This document shows, piece after piece, positions 29,201-37,296 of a stretch of DNA of 44,447 nt (position 1 is the stretch's first letter; each line of letters starts with the position of its first letter). The notes beneath the pieces are model-generated. The model saw only the letters and a list, made by a program, of their open reading frames with translations, ran no database searches and had not been told where the DNA came from. Origin of the DNA: Alphaproteobacteria bacterium. Lineage in GTDB: Bacteria; Pseudomonadota; Alphaproteobacteria; TMED109. The stretch is taken from the NCBI GenBank assembly GCA_021296265.1, contig JAGWAT010000025.1:46249-90695 (forward strand), written 5' to 3'. A program made the position numbers and the translations under genes.

Positions 29201-30217
29201 GTGGAAGTGGACATCGTCAACGCGCTGGTGCTGCTGGCGAACTTCGTCGTCGTCCCGGCCGTTGCCTACGGTTCGCAGCTCGCCCTCGGCGCGCTCGGGA
29301 TCACGCTCGTCTACGGCATCCTGCGTTTCGCGAATTTCTCCCACGGCGATCTCATGGCTTTCGGCACGATGGTCGCGATCCTCGGCACGTGGCAGCTGCA
29401 GGCATGGGACATCGGACTGGGCCTGCTGCCCACGGCGTTGCTCGCGCTTCCCGTCGGCGTCGTGGCGGCCGTCATCGTCAGCCTGGCCGCGGACCGGATG
29501 GTGTTCCGGTTCTACCGGCTGAGACGCAGCGCACCGATCATTCTCTCGATCGCCTCCGTCGGCGTGATGTTCGTGCTGAACGGCGCCGTGCGGTTGATCA
29601 TTGGCCCGGATAACCGGGCCTTTCTGGACGGCGCGCGCTACCTGATCAGCGCGCGCGAGTTCAAGTCCCTGACAGGCCTCGCCGAGGGTCTGTCCGTTCG
29701 CACCTCGCAGGTGCTGACCCTGGCTCTGGCGGTTCTCGCGGTCGCAGCGCTTTTCTGGTTCCTGCGGCGTACCCGTGCCGGCAAGGCAATGCGTGCCTAC
29801 GCCGACAACGAGGACCTGGCCCTCCTTTCCGGCATCGAGCCGTCCCGGGTGGTGCTGCTGACCTGGGTGATCACCGCGTCGCTCGCCGCGACCGCCGGCA
29901 CGCTCTATGGGCTCGACAAGAGCTTTCACCCGTTCACGTATTTCCAACTGCTGCTTCCCATGTTTGCCGCCGCGATCGTGGGCGGCATCGGGCAACCGCA
30001 TGGCGCGATCGCGGGCGGCTTCCTGATCGCCTTTTCGGAAATCGCCCTCACCTATCCTTACAAGAAATTCCTGCAGTACCTCCTCCCCGAGGACCTGCAT
30101 CCAGACGGCCTCGTGCAGCTGTTGTCGACCGACTACAAGCTCTCCGTCTCGTTCGTGATCCTGGTGGTGGTCCTCCTGTGGAGACCCACCGGGTTGTTTG
30201 GGGGGCGCCTCTCGTGA
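29201..30217 (+). CDS. livH: Branched-chain amino acid ABC transporter permease, LivH type
   Basis: Inner-membrane permease of 338 residues with eight or more hydrophobic helices. GTG 29201 starts 6 bp after the livF stop. The N-terminus ALGITLVYGILRFANFSHGD and the EAA-like loop region AMRAYADNEDLALLSGIEPSRV are hallmarks of LivH. The C-terminal part contains GGIGQPHGAIAGGFLI. The 3' end overlaps the livM start (GTGA). Intact. Confidence 0.93.
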   Translation: MEVDIVNALVLLANFVVVPAVAYGSQLALGALGITLVYGILRFANFSHGDLMAFGTMVAILGTWQLQAWDIGLGLLPTALLALPVGVVAAVIVSLAADRMVFRFYRLRRSAPIILSIASVGVMFVLNGAVRLIIGPDNRAFLDGARYLISAREFKSLTGLAEGLSVRTSQVLTLALAVLAVAALFWFLRRTRAGKAMRAYADNEDLALLSGIEPSRVVLLTWVITASLAATAGTLYGLDKSFHPFTYFQLLLPMFAAAIVGGIGQPHGAIAGGFLIAFSEIALTYPYKKFLQYLLPEDLHPDGLVQLLSTDYKLSVSFVILVVVLLWRPTGLFGGRLS

Positions 30218-31559
30218 GCGGGAACGCGCGTGCCGCCACCGGTTTCGCCATCGTCGCCGCGGCACTTCTGGCCGTCGGCCTGGGCCAGTCCTGGTCCGTC
30301 AGCCTGGCAGTGCTCAACCTCTGCCTGATCTCGGCAGTGATGGCGCTGGGCGTCAACATCCAGTGGGGCTATGCCGGCCTGTTCAACGTGGGGACCATGG
30401 CGTTTGCCGCGCTGGGAGGCCTGGCAGCGGTGCTGGTCTCGCAACCACCGGTGCATGCGGCCTTGGCGGCGGGCGGCGGAGGGATGGTGATCACCGCCGG
30501 GACGGCGTGCCTGACGGCAGCGCTGATCTGGCTGACCTGCCGGAATTTGCGGCCCGGCGGTGTCCGCACCGCCGCGGTGGCGGTGGTGGCGGTGGGCGGA
30601 TACTTCGCCATGAGCGCCTTCTTCGATCCCGCGGTCAAGGCGATCGAGGCGGTCGACCCGGCCGCCACCGGCTTTCTCGGGGGATTCGGGCTTCCCATCC
30701 TCTTTTCGTGGGCCGTGGCCGGATTGTTCGCCGCGGGCGCCGCGTGGGCGATCGGCCGGGTGGCTCTCGGTCTGCGCGCCGACTATTTCGCCATCGCGAC
30801 GCTCGGCATTTCCGAGATCGTGATCGCGGTGCTGAAGAACGAGGACTGGCTCGCCCGGGGCGTGAAGAACGTGACGGGGCTCGACCGGCCCGTACCCTAT
30901 GAGATCGACCTGCAGCGGGCGGGCTGGTTCCAGGACCTGGTGCGCTCGCCGGACTGCCCGAGGCCGAAGCCGCCGCGGTGCTCCGGGGGCTGGTGGTCGA
31001 TACCTCCGGCATCTTCGTAAAGCTCTGTTACACGGGCCTGTTCGCTGCCGTCCTCCTGGTCGTCCTGGTGCTCAGCGAGCGTGCACTCCGGTCACCTTGG
31101 GGGCGGATGATGCGGGCAATCCGTGACAACGAGACCGCCGCCGAGGCGCTGGGCAAGGACGTCCACGGACGCCACATGCAGGTCTTCGTGATCGGCTCGG
31201 CAGTGGTCGGCATCGCGGGCGCGATGCTCGTGACCCTCGACGGCCAGTTCACGCCCACCACCTACCACCCCATGCGGTTCACCTTCCTGATCTGGGTGAT
31301 GGTGATCGTGGGGGGCTCAGGCAACAATTTCGGGGCGGTGCTCGGCGCATTCATCGTGTGGCTGAGCTGGGTCGAAGCCGAACCGCTCGCGCTTTGGGCC
31401 GTGGACGCCCTGACTGTGGCGATGGCGAAGGACGACCCGGTTCGCATTCACCTGGTCGAAGCGGCGGCCCATGTAAGGCCGGTCCTGATGGGGGCGATTC
31501 TGCTCCTGGTGATGCGGTTCAGCCCGCGCGGCGTGGTACCGGAGGCCGTCGGGAAGTAA
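30214..31559 (+). pseudogene. livM: Branched-chain amino acid ABC transporter permease LivM, frameshifted
   Basis: Second permease of the Liv transporter. The GTG at 30214 overlaps the livH stop (GTGA). The first frame runs well through VNIQWGYAGLFNVGTMAFAA and RADYFAIATLGISEIVIAVL to QDLVR, then falls out of frame near 30945-30950. In the neighbouring frame GLPEAEAAAVLRGLVVDTSG continues, then RMMRAIRDNETAAEALGKDV (the LivM EAA loop) and MVIVGGSGNNFGAVLGAFIV, to the stop at 31559. The break fits one missing base (CTCGCCGG). A whole LivM would be about 448 residues. Confidence 0.86.
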
Positions 31560-31654
31560 GTACTGCCTGCCTGGTTCCGTCCCTGCTCCGCCCGAACGTC
31601 CGGACTCCTGCCCTGCCTGATCTGCGGCACGCCGGGCAGGCGCGATGCGGCGGG

Positions 31655-32638
31655 TCAGGAAAGGCGGCCGAAATCGTTTGCGTACAGTCGCACGAGCGCC
31701 GCCTCGGTGTCGGGTGCGAAGGGGGCCATGTCGACGGCGGCCACCGCTTCGCTGACGTGCTCGGGAAGGTGCGGGCCCACGAGCACGCCGCCCACTCGCG
31801 GATCGCCAAGCACGAACCGGATGGCGGCCTGGGCCCGGCTGCCCGGTTCATCCTCGATCGCCGCCCAGACGGCGCGGGCCCGGATTTCCTCCGAAGCCAT
31901 GTCGGCACTTTCGTACATGGGAATCTCTCGGCCCGTTCGGGTCGCGGTTGCCAGCACGCCGGCCGCCATCACGCGGATCACGAACACCCCGACGTCGTGT
32001 TCCGCGCAACGGGCAAGAACATCACCGAAATCCATTGCCGACCATCCGACCGGCACCACCCGCCCCGCGCTCGGGTTGAGCATGTTGTAGTACACCTGCG
32101 CGGTGTCGAAGCGCCCGCTTGCTACCATCCGCTCGAGGCTGGCCGCATCGCCATTGGCGGTGAAACCCACGTGTCGGGTCACGCCACGGTGCTTCAGATC
32201 GTCAAGCGCGTCCGCCACGCCACCCGGTTCCAGCACCCGGTCGACGGCGAGATGGCGCGAGCCGCTGTCCGCCCCGACCGGGTTGTGCAGCTGCAGAAGA
32301 TCCACGGACGTCCGGCCCAGCCGTGCCAGGCTGGCGGCGACACTGCGCTCGATCTGTTCGTTGACCGGGAGTTCGCTCGCCGGATCGACGTGAAACTTGG
32401 TCGAGATGTAGGGATCCCATTCGAGCTCCGGCAGCAGCGTACCCAGGGCGTGCTCGGAAACGCCGTCGCCGTAGGACGGGGCGGTGTCGATCCAGTTAAT
32501 CCCCGCGGCCCGGGCCCGACGCAGCGCCTCGCGCCCGATGTCTGCGTCGTGATGGATCAGGACGCCCCCGACCCACCCCGCGCCGAAGACGATTTCCGAT
32601 ACCTCCAGACCGGTGCGGCCCAATCGGCGATACTTCAC
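31655..32638 (-). CDS. Aldo/keto reductase family protein
   Basis: NAD(P)H-dependent oxidoreductase with TIM-barrel fold, 327 residues. I choose GTG 32638, which follows GGAGGG by 4 bp and begins VKYRRLGRTGLEVSEI, the usual AKR N-terminus; an upstream ATG at 32782 would add 48 residues unlike the family. Catalytic residues are visible: DTAPSYGDG (Asp51, Tyr56), STKFH (Lys about 81) and LLQLHNP (His about 116). The C-terminal cofactor loop has VGGVLVGPHLPEHVSEAV. Convergent with livM. Substrate unknown; D-threo-aldose or galactose dehydrogenase-like AKRs are similar. Confidence 0.9.
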   Translation of the reverse strand: MKYRRLGRTGLEVSEIVFGAGWVGGVLIHHDADIGREALRRARAAGINWIDTAPSYGDGVSEHALGTLLPELEWDPYISTKFHVDPASELPVNEQIERSVAASLARLGRTSVDLLQLHNPVGADSGSRHLAVDRVLEPGGVADALDDLKHRGVTRHVGFTANGDAASLERMVASGRFDTAQVYYNMLNPSAGRVVPVGWSAMDFGDVLARCAEHDVGVFVIRVMAAGVLATATRTGREIPMYESADMASEEIRARAVWAAIEDEPGSRAQAAIRFVLGDPRVGGVLVGPHLPEHVSEAVAAVDMAPFAPDTEAALVRLYANDFGRLS

Positions 32639-32971
32639 GCTGCCCTCCAACCCAGTGAACATTGGCTGCCCGCCCACGGGGGCGCCGATGATATCCGCGA
32701 ATGCCCCGGGAATGCCCGAAAGCGCCGCAAGACCGGGACAGGGGGCGCACCGAGCGGACAAGGACAACCCGACACCCTTCAATAGCGGACATCCCGCGGC
32801 ACGATGGATGCGAGGGCGCGCGAGCGCGACGCTAAGATTGGTCGGCGATTGGCATCAAGATCGTCTGCTGATCGTCAGGCGACGACGGGTTCGACGTGAC
32901 CTCTGGCTGCGCGAAGCACGGGCAAGTCAGCCTGACGGAAACACGATCGATCCCGCCGGGGGCAAGGCCGC
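32639..32971. other. Divergent intergenic region AKR / DUF1624
   Basis: Non-coding gap of about 330 bp with promoters for both neighbours. A GGGGGCAAGG near 32957 precedes the DUF1624 start. No other element identified. Confidence 0.3.
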
Positions 32972-33814
32972 ATGGCTCGAAGACGCGCATCGCGGGCATC
33001 GAAATCGAAATCGCGAAAACCCGGGCGGTCGACGCACCGGGCCGAGACGCGCCGTCCTCTTGCCGGCGCGCAGTCGGCCGGGGCCCCGGGCATCCCCCGG
33101 ATTGCGCTACTGGACGGGTTGCGGGGCGGCGCGCTGATCGGGATGACCGTGTTCCATTTCGCCTACGATCTCATGTTTTTCGGCCTTCGGGAGCCTGGCT
33201 ACACCACGCAATTCCACTGGTGGGCCCTGGCCAAGGCGGTGGCCATCACCTTCCTGTTCGCGACCGGGGCCAGCCTGTATCTCGCGCACGCGGAGGGGTT
33301 CCACTGGAAGCGCTGGGCAAGACGTCTTGCCTGGATCGGCCTTGCGGCCCTGGCCATCACCGTCGTCACCTGGTTCGTCACGCCGCAGGCGTTCGTCTTC
33401 TTCGGGATCCTGCACCTGATCGCGTTTGCGGGTATCGCCGGCCTGGCATTCGTGCGGGCCCCCTGGTGGCTGGCGGCCACCGCTGCGGTGGCGATCCTGG
33501 TCCTCAACGAAACGGTGCAGACCAAGCTGCTGGACGCGCCCATTTGGCATTGGTCGGGCCTGTCCGCCGTCACACCGGTCTCCGGCGACTATTTCCCGGT
33601 GTTTCCCTGGCTGGCCGCGGTTCTCTTCGGGATCGGCGCCGCGAAATGGGCGCACGAGGCAGGCGCACTGCGCGTGCTGGCGATTCCCAGGCTGGAGGGA
33701 CGCGTTGGGCAACTGGTCCGCTTCCTCGGTCGCAACAGCCTCGTCTACTACTTGCTGCACCAGCCCGTGATGATGGGCCTGTTCTGGGTGTGGCTGCAGG
33801 CGGCAGGCCGGTAA
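32972..33814 (+). CDS. DUF1624 (HGSNAT-like) membrane protein
   Basis: Integral membrane protein of 280 residues in the DUF1624/heparan-alpha-glucosaminide N-acetyltransferase-like family, predicted transmembrane acyltransferases. A basic, disordered N-terminus (residues 1-40) precedes the family motif ALLDGLRGGALIGMTVFHFA; about seven hydrophobic helices follow. The closing LGRNSLVYYLLHQPVMMGLF matches the family C-terminus. Start ATG 32972; a start closer to the motif is also conceivable. It stands alone. Confidence 0.82.
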   Translation: MARRRASRASKSKSRKPGRSTHRAETRRPLAGAQSAGAPGIPRIALLDGLRGGALIGMTVFHFAYDLMFFGLREPGYTTQFHWWALAKAVAITFLFATGASLYLAHAEGFHWKRWARRLAWIGLAALAITVVTWFVTPQAFVFFGILHLIAFAGIAGLAFVRAPWWLAATAAVAILVLNETVQTKLLDAPIWHWSGLSAVTPVSGDYFPVFPWLAAVLFGIGAAKWAHEAGALRVLAIPRLEGRVGQLVRFLGRNSLVYYLLHQPVMMGLFWVWLQAAGR

Positions 33815-34027
33815 TTCCCTGACGAATGGTCTCGGGCGCCCGCACGGAGCGCCACCTACACCCAGCAACTTTCCGCGTTCGGCCCATGCGCGGGTAGCCC
33901 GGGCCGAATGCCGGGATGCCCGCGCGCAATGCGCCTGTGTTCGCAATTCTCGCGAACATTGGGTTGCCAACAGCAGTACCGGGCGGACCTGTCCCCAAAA
34001 AACATGGAGCGCAGCCGCACATCCGGC
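33815..34027. other. Intergenic region after the DUF1624 gene
   Basis: No gene recognised. Part of a non-coding stretch that continues past the XRE relic to the csp gene at 34333. Confidence 0.35.
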
Positions 34028-34136
34028 TCACGCCGGCTCGAAGCTGATGCGAAGACGGGCACCCGTGGCGCGCGCGAACCGTTCCAACGTCCCGATGGAC
34101 GGACAGACTCCGCCGCTTCGAGACCTTGGTCACGTC
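34028..34136 (-). pseudogene. XRE/HTH antitoxin C-terminal remnant, frameshifted
   Basis: On the minus strand, one frame encodes DVTKVSKRRSLSV and the next frame, after a shift around 34090-34097, encodes IGTLERFARATGARLRISFE-PA and a stop at 34028. Together these match the second half of XRE-type antitoxins (helix-turn-helix end, then GTLERF-A-ATG). The first half and any toxin are missing. Confidence 0.55.
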
Positions 34137-34332
34137 ACACGTGCAACCCGGCGATCGGGAAGATGCTGGAAGCGACGGGCATTGTCATGACGGCTGACGC
34201 CAAACCGGCGCCCACATCTGTCGCTGCCTGATCATGCGCCCGAGCGCGCCAAGCGCCGGCCCCGACCGATTGGTCCGGTCCCAACGTTCAGGAGGTGCAG
34301 GCAGGGCGGCCGCTGGCCGCTCCGGTATGGTT

Positions 34333-34542
34333 CTAGTCGGCGAGCGCGAGATGCTCAGCCGACATCTTGCCGTTTCGGCCTTCCACAAGCTCGTAGGACA
34401 CCACGCGTCCTTCGCTCAGCGTGGACAGGCCGGACCGCTCCACAGCGCTGATGTGCACGAAAACATCCTCGGAGCCATCCTCCGGCCGGATAAATCCGTA
34501 CCCCTTGTTGGCGTTGAACCACTTGACGGTACCAGTAGCCAC
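34333..34542 (-). CDS. Cold-shock protein, CspA family
   Basis: Single-stranded nucleic acid-binding OB-fold protein of 69 residues. It starts at GTG 34542 ([18 protein letters not shown]) with GAGGAAG upstream; a longer frame from 34611 would add a non-conserved leader. RNP1 KGYGFI and RNP2 VFVHI are present. The last part ([21 protein letters not shown]) matches alphaproteobacterial Csp proteins. It acts as RNA chaperone or transcription antiterminator. A 16-bp palindrome lies about 175 nt upstream. Confidence 0.95.
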   Translation of the reverse strand: MATGTVKWFNANKGYGFIRPEDGSEDVFVHISAVERSGLSTLSEGRVVSYELVEGRNGKMSAEHLALAD

Positions 34543-35041
34543 GATCACTTCCTCACACCACAGTTTGATCGAAGCACCGCTCCAAGCAACGCTTCTTGAA
34601 GACATCAACACGGTCGGAGCAGCGACCTGACCACCTGCTCACGCGGCGAGCCACGTACACTACATCGACACGGTGACGTCGGACGACCATACACGCAAAG
34701 AGCAAGCACGCAAGCCGCCCCCTCGAGGGGGCTCGGGTGCCGAGGGCAAATCCGGAACGTTCGGAGCAACAGGCTCACGACCCATCGTGGTCGAGGAACA
34801 GCAACTTCCGGCAACCATGCATCCATGCACGTGACTGCCGAAGTACCGGTGCCCGGGCCCGACACGACGAACGAGCGCGCGGGTACGAAGTCGCAAGTCA
34901 GGGGCGACCAGCAGGCTCTCCTGTTTGGCTCGGACCGTCCGCACAGGGCAAAATTCCGGGCCTAACTCGGGCAAACACCAGACGCGTTGTCGAATCCAGG
35001 CAGTCAAGTGCTGGCGGTTAGCGTGCGCAATCGCGCAAGCC
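34543..35041. other. Upstream region of the cold-shock gene
   Basis: About 500 bp without a recognised gene. Likely includes a long 5' untranslated leader of the csp mRNA, a common feature of cold-shock genes. It contains the perfect palindrome at 34717-34732. Confidence 0.35.
34717..34732. repeat. 16-bp perfect palindrome GCCCCCTCGAGGGGGC
   Basis: A fully symmetrical 16-mer; as RNA it forms a 6-bp G/C stem with a TCGA tetraloop. No T-tract follows on either strand. It could be a leader hairpin of the csp mRNA or a protein-binding site. Confidence 0.45.
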
Positions 35042-35780
35042 TCAGTAGATGCCGGGTATCAGGGCCCGGCGGTGCGCCGGATAGTCGCTGAACGTTTCCA
35101 GATACCAACGATGGTTGCTCCTCGCCCTCGGAGCAAGATTGGCGGCGGTGAACAGCATGAATGCAAGACCGCACGACGACCAGGTCGCAACCGCCCAGCC
35201 CAGCCATTCGAGGATTTCCCCGAGATAGTTCGGGCACGAGACAAACCGCATAGCCAGTCTCGCCGGGCCGGCGTAGGCGCATGAGGGTATTGTCAGCGTG
35301 AAGATTGAGCGCGAGCCCGGCGAGGAAAATCCCGACGCCGATCAGGAATCGCGGGTCGGCGAGCCAATCGGTGGCGTACTCGCCGAATTCCGAGATGAAG
35401 CGGGCGTTGATGTACGCGTTGATCGCATTAAAGAAAAAGCCGGACCCGACCAGCAGCAGGGGCGTCTTCCGGCCGCGTGCCCGAACTCGAAACGGATAGA
35501 CGAACGTCCGGTGCAGATAGTGGCCCTGCCACATGACCAGGAACAGCAGCGGCACGATCTGGAACGCGCCCTTGCCGTCGAGATAGACGACGAGGAAGAG
35601 CGCGGGCGCCGGCAGTTCCATGATGACCCACGCGAGCCTGGTGGAAATGTGTGACCCCCAACCCGCGCCCGCGTAGTGGCGCCCGTAGGGTGCAGCTCTG
35701 CGGAACAGGTACAGGAACGTCAGGACCGCCATTGCGAGGACAGCCCATACCAACATCCCGTGCAGCCGTTCCTCGGTCAT
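35042..35780 (-). pseudogene. Steroid 5-alpha-reductase family (PF02544) membrane protein, frameshifted
   Basis: Membrane-bound NADPH-dependent reductase family that includes SRD5A steroid 5-alpha-reductases. ATG 35780 has AAGGGG upstream and lies 1 bp after the epimerase stop. The first frame has several hydrophobic helices and the motif NLHADNTLMRLRRPGETGYA. Then the reading frame is lost: MRFVSCPNYLGEILEWLGWA and YLETFSDYPAHRRALIPGIY follow in another frame, ending at 35042. The normal family contains about eight residues (pattern YRIPxGG) between these parts; they are missing, so a small deletion near 35250 is likely. NADPH-binding C-terminal residues are conserved but out of frame. Confidence 0.85.
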
Positions 35781-35781
35781 G

Positions 35782-36777
35782 TCATGCCCCTTCACCCAAC
35801 ATGCCGTGTTCGTCGAACCAGCGATACGTGTCCTCGACCGATTCTGCGAGAGGGCGCGGGTGGAACCCGAGCTCCGCCTGCGCCTTGGCGCTGGATATCT
35901 GCCGATTGCCGTAGGCCATGACGCGAACGGCTGCCGGCGTGTAGAGCGGCCGGCGCCCGCGCCATCGATCCAGGACGACCTGGCAGGGTGCCCATAGCCG
36001 GGCCACCCACAACGGGAACTGGAGACGGGGTACGGCTATACCGGTCGCCAGCTGAGAGAGCTCGGCCAATTCGCGCACGGTGTGCCAGTGACCTGAGACG
36101 AGGTAGTTCTCGCCACATCTCGCCTTGGTCTCGGCGGCCATCGTGGCGGCAACGACATCCCGCACATCGACCCAGTCGTAGCCACCCGCGATCAGCGCGG
36201 GAATTCGCCTGCGGTAGAGGTCGAGAAAGACCTGTCCCATAGGTGACGGCTCGCCGTCGTACGGGCCGATCACGCTGGTTGGATTCAGGATCACGGCGTC
36301 GAGGCCCCGCTCGATGCCGCGGCGCACCTCTACTTCGCCGGCGGCCTTCGAACGGTCGTAGGGACCGTGGTGCACGCCGGCGGCGGGTCGGCGGCTCTCA
36401 TCGAGAACTTCGTCCAACGGGTGTTGGTCGTAGGCGTGGATCGAGGAAACGTGAACCAGGCGCCGTACACCACATGCAAGGGCCGCCTCCACGACGTTGC
36501 GTGTGCCCACGACATTCGTGCGATGGAACACCTGCGCCCTGACGGCGTCGATCGAGACCAGCGCGGCCAGATGGAACACGGCCTCCGCGCCCTTGAAGGC
36601 GGCGATCAGCGATTCTTTGTCCAGAATGTCGCCATTGACCCATGCGATATCTAGGTCCGCCGCCGTACCTCGACGCTCCCGATAGATCGCGCGGATCTTA
36701 CGGGGCCCGTACCGGTCAGCCAGGGCCCGCGCCAACACCCCGCCGATCTGCCCGCTCGCCCCCGTGATCACCCGCAC
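35782..36777 (-). CDS. NAD-dependent epimerase/3-beta-HSD-like extended SDR
   Basis: Extended short-chain dehydrogenase of 331 residues. Cofactor motif TGASGQIGG at 5-13, NVVGTRNVVEAA at about 88-99, serines at 111-112 and catalytic YDRSK at 140-144. The family covers nucleotide-sugar epimerases, dihydroflavonol reductases and 3-beta-hydroxysteroid dehydrogenases/sterol C4-decarboxylases. The downstream, coupled steroid-reductase-type gene supports a steroid or isoprenoid substrate here, but the sequence alone does not decide. The start is ATG 36777. Confidence 0.86.
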   Translation of the reverse strand: MRVITGASGQIGGVLARALADRYGPRKIRAIYRERRGTAADLDIAWVNGDILDKESLIAAFKGAEAVFHLAALVSIDAVRAQVFHRTNVVGTRNVVEAALACGVRRLVHVSSIHAYDQHPLDEVLDESRRPAAGVHHGPYDRSKAAGEVEVRRGIERGLDAVILNPTSVIGPYDGEPSPMGQVFLDLYRRRIPALIAGGYDWVDVRDVVAATMAAETKARCGENYLVSGHWHTVRELAELSQLATGIAVPRLQFPLWVARLWAPCQVVLDRWRGRRPLYTPAAVRVMAYGNRQISSAKAQAELGFHPRPLAESVEDTYRWFDEHGMLGEGA

Positions 36778-36989
36778 GGTGTGCCTACAAGCGGCCCGCC
36801 GGCCGGTCCAGAGGGTATTGCTTCGTGGGCTGCGCCGTCGGCATCAACCGCGTTCACACCCGATAGCGGCAACACGTTACGGCACTTTGCGGCATCTGGG
36901 CGGTGGATGCAGCGAGCCTCCCTACGGGTACCTGTATGTGATGAGCGCGGGCAGTGTTGCACACGGGAGAATCGGCCGCAATAACTGCC
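36778..36989. other. Intergenic region between epimerase and TnpB relic
   Basis: No complete gene. Probably holds the epimerase promoter and decayed transposon sequence. Confidence 0.3.
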
Positions 36990-37204
36990 GACGCGGGCTA
37001 GCAACAGACCGCGATGTCAACGCGGCGAAGAATATCCTCTGCCACGGAATCACGGCTACCGGGCGGGACATCGAACCGGTGAAGCTATCGATTTGTCCCG
37101 GTGCGTCCGGGGACATTCTGTATCGACATGTCGCCGGGTTGCCGGGGCAGGACGCGAACCCGTCTATCGAACCGTCGGCGGCAGCCGTGCCGTTGGGTAC
37201 TTAG
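36990..37204 (+). pseudogene. TnpB (IS200/IS605 OrfB) C-terminal remnant
   Basis: The plus strand encodes TDRDVNAAKNILCHGI, the highly characteristic D-x-N-A-A-x-N-I-L motif that closes the RuvC domain of TnpB/OrfB nucleases, then a tail of about 50 residues to the stop at 37204. The zinc-finger cysteine pairs expected just before are no longer recognisable. No TnpA is present. In complete elements the guide (omega/reRNA) lies at this 3' end, so remains of it could persist around 37100-37250. Confidence 0.75.
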
Positions 37205-37296
37205 GAATATAAGAGAGAGTCGCCAGGTAGTCTTGTAGTGAGCGATCGGGGACGGTGGTAGGCTGCGAAGCTGCGGAATCGGCAGGAAAGAGCGTG

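Noticed and set aside
28703-30265. 520-codon minus-strand open frame across livF/livH
   Set aside because: Antisense shadow of two recognisable liv genes.
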